A stretch of 64,000 bases of DNA from Mesostigma viride (lineage: Eukaryota; Streptophyta; Mesostigmatophyceae; Mesostigmatales; Mesostigmataceae): contig RPFO01000188.1 of NCBI GenBank assembly GCA_009746045.1, positions 1,912,738 to 1,976,737 on the forward strand, in the 5' to 3' direction. Of the stretch, positions 23,701 through 35,700 are shown in pieces. Positions within the stretch are counted from its first letter, which is position 1; every line of letters starts with the position of its first letter. Both the position numbers and the translations under genes were made by a program. The notes beneath the pieces were generated by a model. That model had not been told where the DNA came from and made no database searches. It saw nothing but the letters and a program-made list of their open reading frames with translations.

Positions 23701-26700
23701 TCGCCTTCCTGCTTGCCATGCTTGTGTCGCCTTCCTGCTTGCCATGCTTGTGTCGCCTTCCTGCTTGCCGTGCTTGTGTCGCCTTCCTCCTTGCCATGCT
23801 TGTGTTGCCTACCTCCTTGCCATGCTTGTGTCGCCTTCTTCCTTGCCATGCTTGTGTCGCCTTCCTGCTTGCCATGCTTGTGTCGCCTTCCTCCTTGCCA
23901 TGCTTGTGTTGCCTACCTCCCCCCCGTGTCCTCATCCCTGCTGCACCCATCCCCTGCGCACTCCACCCAGTGGCGGTGCCCATGAGCACACGGGGCCACC
24001 CTTGACAGCACGTTGCTCGCCCTCATGCTGCCTATCCGCATGCGGCTACCGCTGGTGCGGCGTGACGTGTGCTCCCATCCCTCCCATGCCCCCCTCCCCC
24101 ACCCCACCCACCCACCCACCCAGATGGCACCACCAACTTTGCGCACTCGTACCCAAGCTTTGCCGTCTCTGTGGGCGTGCTCTTCCGAGGGAGGCCCGTC
24201 GCGGGCGCCGTGGTGGGTGGCGTGGCTGTGATGAGGGCATGAGAAGGTCATGAAGAGGCGCAGCATGTGTGCAAACGCAGCCACGATGCGCTGCCTGAGC
24301 ACGCGTATCCCCCCCCCCCCCCCCCCCCTCCTTGTGGCTTGGGGCCCGTGTCCAGCCCCTTTCCCTTTGTGGCTTGCAGACAGCTAGTTTCGTTCCGTGC
24401 ACACTGAGCACACGGCCTGGCTGCGATGCCTGCGCCTGCCTAGAGCCTTTCTATGCACCCGTGAGCTGGACCTTGGTTTTGTGCAGGCGGTTGGATGCGC
24501 AGCGGTGTGCTCTTGTTCGCATGACGTGCCCACACAGATGGCAAGAGGACGTAGGAGCAAGGAGCATGCGTGCCCTCAGGCAGGCCTAGGCACGCATGTT
24601 CATCACCCGCCACCTGTCGCACCCTGGGTCCCCCTCGCCCTGGCCCCCACCACGGTGGTGTGCAAGCGGTGTAATGATGGTCCGTGGGGACGGTGGCTGG
24701 AACCCACACGGCGTGCTGCTGATGCTTGGGATGGGGACGGCCGCCCCGCTGCTGGCGGGTGGTGACTCCCTGGATGTACCCCCAGCAATAGAGCCCGTGC
24801 TCTGAGGGGGTATTGCATAGCTCTAGTTGTACCCGTGCTCTGAGGGGGTATTATAATAGCCCTAGATGAACCCGTGCTCTGAGGGGGTATTGTGTAGCCC
24901 TCCATGAACCCGTGCTCTGAAGGGGTATTGTATAGCCCTAGATGAACCTGTGCTCTGGCGGCATGTCAGCCGGTGTTGTTCCTGTCTGATGCCATGGATG
25001 TGCATGCTCGTTGCAGGTGGAGTTTGCGGGCGGCCCTTTCTGCTGGGGAACCAGGACATTCAGCGCGTACGAAGGTGAGTAACAGGCGGTGGGGGGATGC
25101 GCACATGCGCGCACAAACACATACACGCACACGCACGCACACACACACACACATCTAGAAAAACAGCCCCCATCCACCGCCCCTTCATATAAGAAAATCC
25201 CCAACCAGGGGGAGGGGGGGTGACCTGTGCCAAAAACTCTACTAATCTACTATAACTATACTACTATATATATACTATAACCATACTACAATAACTATAG
25301 TATCCCTCTATTCCCCCAACCACCGGCCCGACGTTTCCGTGGACTGCAATGGGCAGGGTTGCCACCTGCTCATTGATGTCTTCGTGGCACGGCCCAGTGT
25401 TTTTAGTAAGGATTTTTGGCACGCGTCAGTCGGCTGACGCGCCGCCGTTGGCGGCACGTCAGCCCATAGCAGTTGGGGCGGGGCCCAGCTAGGGCCTCCC
25501 TATAAGGCGGAACTACCCTCAGGCCTCAAGTAATGAACCGGGGGATGGGGGGTGGGGCAGTCACATTATAGTTACCCTATAAGGGCAACAAAACTTTTAA
25601 CAAAATATTTTTAATTATCAAAATGAGCTTGAGATTTAAATGGTAAGTGATTGGTACTTGATGCATCAAGCTCAAACAAAACCTAGCACGTCTGGATGTG
25701 TATAAAACAAGAGCCCTTAGCTACGGACTGTCTAGCCCCTGGATCCATTGTTGTCAAGACTCAAGACAGGTACCAGCGCTGACTGCACCTCCCGGGGCTT
25801 GTGCCTCTAGCCTCACCGCTAGCCATTATCAGTCAGTCAGTCCGTATAGCTCCAACTCATCATCCTCGGTTGACCTTTTCCTCTTGTTCCGCCTTTCTAG
25901 CTCCTTCACGGCCTTGGTTACATCGACGAGAGCGGGAGTACTGGGTCCTGCCCCGTCGGCGGTTTGCCTCTTCAAAATATGACGAAATCGCAACCGAATG
26001 AAACCTTTTAAGGAATCCGCTCAGCCCAGTCCAGTGCTTTTAGGTAGGGACGCGTGCGTCAGCCGCTGACGCGTCAGTGTCTGACGCGTCAGACTTTTTC
26101 GTCCGCGCGTCAGTCGACTGACGCGTAAATTTTGGCTCTGCGTCAGTCGACTGACGCGTAAATTTTGTCTGCACGTCAGTCGTCTGACGCGTAAATTCAG
26201 GCAGCACGTCAGTATTTATGGGCACCGAGTCTATGCGTCAGGCAGGGTCAATATATAGTGGGTACCTACTAATGTACTGAAGTCTACTGAAATGCCAACT
26301 TCGTACTGGATATCTACGAATTCAAGTTCACCAGTTCAGGTCTGTTCGTTGATATGCTTCAAGATTCTAGGCGGTTATCATGCCCATGCCAGACCCGCCG
26401 GCCCTTAGCCTGCTTGGCGGCGAGAGTGACGAGAGTTCTAGACGAATGTAAGGCGGGCGGTTCTGGCGACGGGGCGAGGCAGGGCGGGCGGGAAGAGGGG
26501 GCGGCCGCCGCCCAAACTTCCGGGGCGGCGGAGGGGGACGTGGACGCCCTGGACGCGGAGGTGGGGAGGGTGGTGGGCCTTGGTGTGGGGCCTGTGGGAC
26601 TGGCAGGTGGAAAGGAAGGACCGGTGGATGGTACCCGGCTAGATGGAGGCGACATGCGCGAGCTCATCGTCACCATGCGAGAGGTGCTCCTGGAGGCCAA

Positions 26701-29700
26701 GCGCGGGTCTTACACTGTCGGAGGGCAGGCTCATGGCACCGGTGGGAATGGCTTGGGCGGGGGAGGGAGCGGGGTGGCAACGGTAGCTTTACGTACCACG
26801 CCCGTGACTCTGACGGGGGAGACAGTAGCGGTGTCCCTCCAAAATGTCAGGCCCCCTCCGGCCATGCCCTTGTACCCGCACCTCCTACATGGCTATTATC
26901 AGCCGCATGAAAATAAAGAGCACCACAGGACGCTTAGGTGCAACAGCGCCACGACAATGGTGGCTATGGGGGTACTATGTCCCAGCTTTGGGTCACCCAC
27001 AAGCCAGTTAAACCAATTCCCCCCTAACTTGCCACACAAGGACAAGTTATTTTATAGCCAAACCCGATGAGAAAGAAGAATAAAACCGGAAGCCGGCGAG
27101 ACCAAGTCACAGCCGCCCAGCAAAGTGCTGCCGCCAATGCACGGGGTCCCAGCGAGCAACCAGCCCCCACAAAGAGGCGGGAATGGACTGGTTCAACAAC
27201 GCGCGGTGGAGCCCGACGTAGTGGGCAACGGACCGGGCAGAGCGCCAACGGCCCCGAAGCTGGATTTCCCCCGCCGAAACACCCCGCACGGCATCATGCG
27301 TGGCCCCGCCATGCCGCAGGCTATGGAAAGTGAACATGCCTGCGATACCCATGTGTGCCAGCACGGCGTCCCACTCACGGAGCGCTGCTGTATAGCCGAG
27401 CCCGCCAAAGACAAGTGCAGCTGCCGCCCGCCCCGCAACCAAGCGCCCAAGCAACCCCAAAGAAATATCCTCGCGCACAATGACATGCTGAGTAGACCCT
27501 TGCGCGGTCTTGGGGTCGCGGAGCAGAAGGGCCCCGTGACCAAGGTCAGAGGGCCGAGCCGTGGGTCCCCAGGTAGCGCCACATCACCGACACGCAGCCC
27601 CAGAGCCTCACTAATGCGCAAATACTGCTGGAAGGCGATGATAAGCAAGGCCCCCAACCGTGCATGGCCCCGGGACAGAAGCAAAACGGCAGTAAAATAA
27701 CAAAGGCTCCACGGCATGGGGGGCGGGCTGACGGGCGGTACCAAGCGACCCCACCCAGCAAGCATCCGATCAGCCCGCTTCCACTGGCCAACAATGTCAG
27801 GATAATACAACTGGAGACCCGACTTGGCGTGTTGACACAGGGTGCGGCCCCGGCCATCACAACTGTTGTACACCGCGGAGATCCACTCGCAGAAAAGGGT
27901 CTCCGCGTCTGCCAGGTCAACATAGCCAGACGGGGCCCAGGCAATGTAGGTCAGCACCGCGTGCTTGTAGCGGGGAAGGGTAGACACCGGGTTAACCGCC
28001 GCCTCCAGCAGCCGCATTTCCCCTGCCGTACGTGGGCGGCCGCCAGATGGGCCCGGGTTGGGGTGGACATCCCCGCAGCGAGTAAGGTCGGGAACCCATC
28101 CTTGCCGCCGACTAGCGCTATCGGCCGGGTTGTAGTGCGTAGAGACCCACACCCAATGCGACTGCGTGTCAGCTGCCAAGGACAGGGCACAGTAACGGCG
28201 GACCAACTGGTTAAGCCGGTAAGAGGAGGACCGCCCGCGGACAAACGCCCCTAGCACAGCACTTGAGTCAACCAGGCGAATGCAACGGGTCCCACGCACG
28301 GCACGGGAACGGCACGACCATTCCAGACCCTGGGTGGCCGCGATCGCCTCCTTCACGTTGATATGCTTGGCCTTGCCCCGCCAGCGGTAGGACACCGCCG
28401 TCCGCCAACGCCCCACGGCCAGCAAGCGGTAGTCTGCCTCCTCCAGCCGCTCCACGCTCCAGTCAGCATCCGTGGGGAGGGCCGTTGTCTGCCACCCACG
28501 AGCCTCCCGACAGGCTGCAAGGCGCGCACACGTAGCGGAAGGCAGGTCCTGGTACACCACACCCGCCCCCGAGCTACTCGCATCCGTCGCAACCACCTGC
28601 TGGGAGAGGGGGCGAGCCCGCATGGCCCGCATGAAAGGTGCCAGACACACCGCGGCCTCCAACTCGGCCCGAACTTGCCGGGGCAACACCCACCGGCGCC
28701 GCAGGGAGGACTGCTCCATGAGGGCAATCAGCCGGTAAGTCTCTGACCACACCGATAGCAGAGGGCGGCAAAGGAGCTGCATCCACACCCACTTGCCAAC
28801 AACAGAGCTCAGCTCGCGGTAAAAGACAAACCCACGCGCCAGAATCCGCTCCGTGTCTGCGATGACCTTGGATACACGCTCCGGCACAGGCGTGACGGTC
28901 CCGTCCCGCTGGTGTATCACCCCAACCGCGTGCACACTCTTTTGATCCGCGGTCGCCCGAACCACTTTGCTGACCTTCTGCCGCAAGCCGGCCGCCTCAT
29001 AGGCGGCTGCAACACGGTCCAACTGCTCGTTGACCCCGGCCACCGTCGTACAGTGGGTGAAGTGGAGGTCATCTAGAGTAACCGCGTGCATCCCCTCCGC
29101 ATCCTGGAACGGCTCAGCCCAGGCCGGGGACGCAGCAGGGGCATCAGGGTTGACCTCAAGCCTGAGCTCTGCGGTGTACCCCAGTGGCCCGGGCTCAGCA
29201 ACAAGCCGTAGGGCAGACATGTCAATGCTCAGCCCCCTGCGGGGGTCAAGCGCACCAGACCGATATAGTACTGACAGGTGAACGCACTGCGCAACCGCGA
29301 CCGCCAGCTTATTGCCCATCGGCCAGCACAGCATCCACGGCCAGACCTTGCGCCGCGGCCCAGCTAGCCCCACGAGATCCGACCACACGGGCAACCACGC
29401 ACAGTATTGCCGGAGCCAGTCCGGGAGGCGCAACCGATTGTAGTAGGAGTCCAAATCGGATACCCCACCGAAGATTGGCTCACCAGGCCGGACCGCCAGC
29501 TCCGCAAGGACACCAAGGGTGGCAGGAAAGTGGGCGGCGCATCCACGAGGGATAAATTACTAGGTCGGCAGTCCACGATCAGCCGCAGCTGCCCATCCGG
29601 CTTGCCCACCCCGAAAGTACCGTTGATGGCTTTTGGCTCCTCCTCAAAATAGCCGCCAAGGATTCCCCTCTCAGTGCAAACCTGGCAAACCCTGGCGTAC

Positions 29701-32700
29701 TCGTCCATGCTGCACCCCCTGCTCACCCGAAAAGACCGCTGCACAACCCGATCCACCGGCGCCAACAAACGCACCATCTTCTTCTCATCATTCAATATCG
29801 CCCCCCATGATGGGGGCAACAGTGCCAGAACATCCACCTGGCCCCCCTCCCCCGGGCCGGGCAACGCCAGGCGGGCGGCCTCAAGCGCTCGTAGGGGGCC
29901 CCATCCATGTACTCCCCCCCGTCCACCGCCGGTCGCACTGCCGCAACGGGGTCACCCCCCCGGCGGTCAAATGACCGGCACGCCTCATAGATCCCACTAA
30001 GGGCCGCCTGCTGAAGTGGCCCTGGCGCACGGGCCACCCCCTCGGGCGGGTCGCGCCCCCCCCCCCTATCCAGTTCAAGCCCTCGACCGCACGACAAACA
30101 AGAGCGTTCACACGAAACGCCCTCGCTATCCTGCCGCGCCGGCGGCCAGACCGTACCCCCTTCTGCCCAATGAAGCGCGAAAGAGGGGCCGGACAGGGTA
30201 GTGGGAGGAGGCACCTCTCCCTCACTTCTTTTCCTGGGAGGCGGTCGGGCCCTTGCCCTAGTCCTGCATCTGGCGCTGCAGCTTGGCCATGCGCAGGCCC
30301 CGCTGAACCGCAAGGTCCGCCAGAGTGGGGCCGCTCTCCTGGAACGGCAGCAACGTCCCCGCCAGGCCGCCCCAGCCCCCACCCTCCTGCTCGACCACTT
30401 GGCACGCCAGTATGATCTTGGCCAGGAACTCGGGAAAAGCCAGCCGTAGGATCAGCCGGTTCCCCGGCCAGCCCAGCTCCTTCGCCATGCTGTCGAGGAC
30501 ACCCGCCATCTGCAACATGAGCTTGCGGCGCTCCCCACCCGGGTCCTTGGCTGGGGTGAGAGCCAGGTATCCTTTGACGGCCCCGTTGGAGACGTCGCCC
30601 GCATACTCCAGCATCCTCTCCAAGGAGAAGTCCTGGACATTTTGGAGGGACACCGCTACTGTCTCCCCCGTCAGAGTCACGGGCGTGGTACGTAAAGCTA
30701 CCGTTGCCACCCCGCTCCCTCCCCCGCCCAAGCCATTCCCACCGGTGCCATGAGCCTGCCCTCCGACGGTGTAAGACCCGCGCTTGGCCTCCAGGAGCAC
30801 CTCTCGCATGGTGACGATGAGCTCGCGCATGTCGCCTCCATCTAGCCGGGTACCATCCACCGGTCCTTCCTTTCCACCTGCCGGTCCCACAGGCCCCACA
30901 CCAAGGCCCACCACCCTCCCCACCTCCGCGTCCAGGGCGTCCACGTCCCCCTCCGCCGCCCCGGAAGTTTGGGCGGCGGCCGCCCCCTCTTCCCGCCCGC
31001 CCTGCCTCGCCCCGTCGCCAGAACCGCCCGCCTCCGCTGTCCCTGGGGGGGAACACTCCCACTTGGATGCACCAGGCCTGCTGCTACTTCCTCCTGTCGT
31101 AACATTCCCTCAGATTCTCCGCTATAGCTAGCGCAAGATCCTCGTCGGGCTCCCTGTCGATCACAAAACCCCGCTCCTTTAATGCCGTTTCGCAGTTGGT
31201 CGCCCTGGCTTTGGTAAGTAGGGCGATCTGCTCGACCCACTGCTCTCCAAGAAGTTCCTTGGCAGCTACGGCTACTTGTTTTGGTGTCGATCCAATCGGT
31301 GCCTTGCGCTTTAGATCCTGCAGCCATGATTTGTATGGCGCCGACAATGAGGTCATGGTTTACCAGCCGTCCTGCGTGGCCAACAACAAACTCCCCTGCG
31401 TGGCCAGCGCCCCGTGGTGCGTCTATGGAGTCAGGCAAAAAACTGCTTCCCGCAAACGGGGAAGCCACCCTTTAGCAGAATCCACCAGGGCTGCCTACGT
31501 TGGCCGACCGAAAAGCGGTGCCGCGCCTTCATTTCTAAGGCGCCGCGCCAACTTCAGTATCGCACTAGTAGCAGCCCGTGTATCTGCCAGCGTACACTTT
31601 GTCTAAGACTGTTGTACGGCAACGCATTCCCAGCTCGCTCAGATTCCACAGATAAATTGAGCAAGAGCTCAGCAATTGTAACCCAGGACGACTGGCAATG
31701 GTCGATGTCTCGATGATGGCAAAGGTTTTAGGAATATGATTGATGAGCTGATTGATGAAGCGTTGCGAGGTTGCCTGATTTACATATTGCTTTGAATCGA
31801 ATTCCAGGTGTGTTTATTAACGCTGTAGATTTGTTTGCATAAGAAAGAATTCTGTCCATTACTAGATGCGTAGGGAAATTTCGGGCCGGGTCAGCGGTAA
31901 TATTGTATCAACATTTAACAACGTTAATGGTTTAGTCCGATAGTCAACCAGCAAAGTTAGCGACCTGGGGGTTGGAAGTTTTTGGGTAAAGGGATGGCGC
32001 CGGAAGGAATACTGGGAAAATTTAAATCTGGGGGGATCGCAGCTTTTTTCATGCCGAAACAGGCCGCCGACATGGCCAAAGCGCCTGCGCCTGGTCCGCG
32101 TGCCATTGTTGGCGTAGGCCAGGCAGCCGACGCGCTGAACCGCAGCAAGAGGAAAAGGGGGAATAATAGCAACGCAGCCAGCAGTGCAGCAGCAGCATCG
32201 GCTCAGTCCGGCAATGCTGGTGAGCCCCCAGACTGACGCGCCGCCAACGGCGGCAAGTCAGCCAGGCTGACGCGGACAAAAACCCTTACTAAAAGCACTG
32301 GCCCAGTCGCTCAGAAGTCAGCTCAGTCGCCAGCGTGCGGCGGAGCAAGATGTCAGCCATAGCCCGGGTAATCGCTACCGAAAGGCGTTGGCGCCAAGAC
32401 GATGTCCAGGTCCGCGCTGACCAAGGGGCCCGCTGGCCCTCCAGGTCCAGGCGGTCCTCCCGGAGCCGGCAGCACTCCTGAAAGAAGCCGGCGGTCAGGG
32501 TCCCCATGGCCCCGAACTCCTCCAAGACAAAGGGCACCACACGGTGGTGCCCGACGTCCCCATAGGCCGTGAGCTTGGCCCGCTCAGCCCGATCCGCCGT
32601 GTAGCCCGTCGCCTGGGATGCACCAACCACATGGCTAAGAGCCAAGGGGCGAGCCACAGAAACGTCAATGAGCAACTGCCGGCCGCCTCCCTCAAAGTCC

Positions 32701-35700
32701 CATGTATATACTATAACTATACTAGGTACACTGCATCAGGCTGGAAGGAGGGGTTTATTTGGGGCATGTACGAGCGTGAATTCGTTCATAATTATGGGTG
32801 CTGATATAAGGGCCACTACAGTACTGTATCTATACTATAACTATACTAATTGATGTATACTCTAACTATACTACTATATATACTATAACTATACTACTAT
32901 TTTTCAAAATCTCTCGCAACGCTAGCGGCGGGTACCGTGACCCTAGGGCGCTATGTAGCTCAAGATAATACGAGCGTTAGCTCACAAAACACACACATAT
33001 CCACATACGCGCACGCACACACACATGCACACGCACGCACAAGCACAATCATGCGCGCACACACACAGCTTGTGATTGTATCACCCAGCGCGAACAATGC
33101 CATGTCCCAGCTGCGTCGCGCGGATTTTCTTGTGGATGCATCAGCATCTCCCTGCTGCGTGCGATGAACCTCCCTGCACGTGGGATGCATCGATTGGACC
33201 CACGTCCCTGGGTGGAGCAGGGGGCGGCGCCTTCTGCAACGGGCAGCGCGTCTCCGTCACCTCCAACGAATCGGTGAGGCAGCGCTGCGCACGGCATGTG
33301 GGGTGGGTGTTTGGTGGGTGGGGCAACGCGCACGACATGTGCGGTGAGGCTGCTGTAGTGGTCGCCATGCGACACCCGTCATGCCTCAGTGGCCGTGTGG
33401 TGGCAAGCATAGGGGTGTCCTCGGGGGGGAGGGGCGTGTTGGTTTGTGCTGGCGCTTGTGACGGGGCACCAACCCCCTATGGGAGTCCTCGGTTTGTGCC
33501 ACCAAGATTTCCGCCAAAGCCCTGCTGCCCCCAGTTGCCGCCCAGAATGTGCCGCCTTGTCCCCGGCTGGCTTGGGGCCGCCATGGGGCGGCCTTGCTTC
33601 CGCTTGGCTTCCTGCATGGTTGGCATGCCGACCGGGCGCTGTATGACAGGGGGGCCATCCACCCTGGCGCACGCTTGCTGCGGGCGCTGATGCCCTGGGA
33701 CCTGTCGGTGTGCCAGTGGCGCTGTTGTACCATTGGCTGCGGTCAGTGGTGGTGATGGTTACTATGCGCATTGCACTGGTCGCTGTTCGATGTGGTGATG
33801 GTGTCTCCTCTCGGCCACGCGCTAGTGGTCGGAATGCATCCCCATAGCCCGGGTCTGATTCCTTTGTTTGTCGGTTTGTCGGTTTGTCGGTTTGTCGGTT
33901 TGTCGGTTTGTCGGTTTGTCGGTTTGTCGGTTTGTCGGTTTGTTGGTTTGTCGGTTTGTCGGTTTGTCGGTTTGTCGGTTTGTCGGTTTGTCGGTTTGTC
34001 GGCTCGTCCGCTTGTCGGCTTGTCTGCTTGTCGGCTTGTCGGCTTGTCGGCTTGTCGGTTTGTCGGTTTGTCGGCTCGTCCGCTTGTCGGCTTGTCGGCT
34101 TGTCGGCTTGTCGGCTTGTCGGCTTGTCGGCCTGTTGGCCTGTCGGCCTGTCGGCCTGTCGGCCTGTCGGCCTGTCGGCCTGTCGGCCTGTCGGCCTGTC
34201 GGCCTGTCGGCCTGTCGGCCTGTCGGCCTGTCGGCCTGTCGGCCTGTCGGCCTGTCGGCCTGTCGGCCTGTAGGCCTGTAGGCCTGTAGGCCTGTAGGCC
34301 TCTAAGCCTCTAAGCCTGTAGGCCTGTAGGCCTGGAGGCCTGGAGGCCTGGAGGCCTGGAGGCCTGGAGGCTTGGAGGCTTGGAGGCCTGCAGGCTTGCA
34401 GGCTTGCAGGCTTGCAGGCTTGCAGGCTTGCAGGCTTGCAGGCTTGCAGGCTTGCAGGCTTGCAGGCTTGCAGGCTTGCAGGCTTGCAGGCTTGCAGGCT
34501 TGCAGGCTTGCAGGCTTGCAGGTTTGCAGGTTTGCAGGTTGGTCTGTTTGCAGGTTGGTCCGTTGGTCCGTTGGTCCGTTGGTCCGTTGGTCCGTTGGTC
34601 CGTTGGTCCGTTGGTCCGTTGGTCCGTTGGTCCGTTGGTCCGTTGGTCCGTTGGTCCGTTGGTCCGTTGGTCCGTTGGTCCGTTGGTCCGTTGGTCCGTT
34701 GGTCCGTTGGTCCGTTGGTCCGTTGGTCCGTTGGTCCGCTGGTCCGTTGGTCCGTTTGTCCGTTTGTCTGTTTGTCTGTTTGTCTGTTTGTCTGTTTCTC
34801 TGTTTGTCTGTTTGTCTGTTTGTCTGTTTGTCTGTTTGTCTGTTTGTCTGTTTGTTTTCATATGTCCGCAGGATTTGACAAGGCCTTGCCTGTGCATTGC
34901 CTGCCGTGGGCTCCCCTGTGTTGGGTGGACCGCGCATGCCGTACTCCCTACGCCGCGCCGCCACCTGTCAGCTGGACAAGGCGCTGCTCGTTGCGGGCTT
35001 TGGCTACAAGCACGAGGCGCCCTGGGCCCTCAGCCTGGACTTCCACAAGCACTTCACCGACGTGACGCGGGTAAGCACTAGACTTGACCGACGTGACGTG
35101 GGTAAGCAGTAGACTTGACCGACGTGACGTGGGTGGGGACGATGGACCGCTGCCACCGCTGCTTCGGGTTTTGGATTCCAGCGGCGGCTCGCATGGGGGT
35201 CACTGTCTAGTGGCAAGTAGGCAACATGGCTGTGTGGCGCACCTGATCCTACAGCCGCAGGGTACGTCCCTGCGGCTCGTGCGTGCTTGTGTGCCCGCGG
35301 CCGCGTGCGTTCGCGGCCAGCCAACCCATCATGGCGTGCTCATCTCTCCACACCGTGAGCACACCACCGGCCCCACGCCTTCCACCCCCGACAAAACCGT
35401 TGAGCCACGAAGTGTGAGGTGCCGCCGTTCCCTTGTTGCATGCATCGCCACACGTCGCACTGGCCCTCACCCTGACCCACTGTCCCCCACCCGCTTGTCC
35501 CCTCCTCTTGTCCCCCCCCCCCCGCGGGTCAACGCATTTCTCCCCCTGCTCACACCCGTGTGGTGGCCGCATGGACGCACACGTGCCCTTGTCAACATGC
35601 GTGTGCCTGTGTGCCCTTGTGCGCGTGGGTGTGCTCGCGCAGGGCGTGCGGCGGCTGGGCGCAGCGGCAGTAGACCTGTGCCACGTGGCGCTGGGCCTGG

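Larger units (their letters stand above)
26451..31356 (-). mobile_element. Tyrosine-recombinase (DIRS/Ngaro-type) retroelement
   Basis: Minus-strand order: small ORF 31356-31084, gag-like 30944-30258, RT N-terminus 29864-29364, then RT, RNase H, 2A-like motif and tyrosine recombinase in 29454-27107. Such elements integrate with a tyrosine recombinase instead of a DDE integrase. There is no LTR; an inverted repeat of about 398 bp flanks the body. Exact termini are unclear. At least three frame breaks (near 29460, near 27480, and between gag and RT) suggest it is inactive. Confidence 0.8.
26032..32300. mobile_element. hAT-like composite element, 6269 bp, carrying a retroelement
   Basis: The ends are CAGTGCTTTTAG ... 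CTAAAAGCACTG (12-bp inverted), flanked by an exact 8-bp duplication GCCCAGTC. An 8-bp duplication and CAGTG-type ends are features of the hAT superfamily. Subterminal palindromic GTCAGTCGACTGAC and TGACGCG motifs are repeated at 26040-26210. No hAT transposase is recognisable inside; instead it holds the tyrosine-recombinase retroelement (26451-31356). It sits in IMPL1 intron 5 and interrupts the tail of another retroelement ORF (32289-32675). Confidence 0.65.

Noticed and set aside
22814-23989. Minus-strand 391-codon open frame
   Set aside because: It is a shadow of the 26-bp minisatellite plus GC-rich flanks; the plus strand is equally open, and IMPL1 exons and introns explain the region.
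25395-32300. Outer boundary of the hAT-like unit at 25395
   Set aside because: Its 8-bp flank (GCACGGCC) does not match the right flank GCCCAGTC, whereas the flank at 26024-26031 matches exactly.
33771-34964. Long open frames on both strands (up to 233 codons)
   Set aside because: An octamer array without stop codons is open in many frames. The intron boundaries of IMPL1 place it in intron 6.
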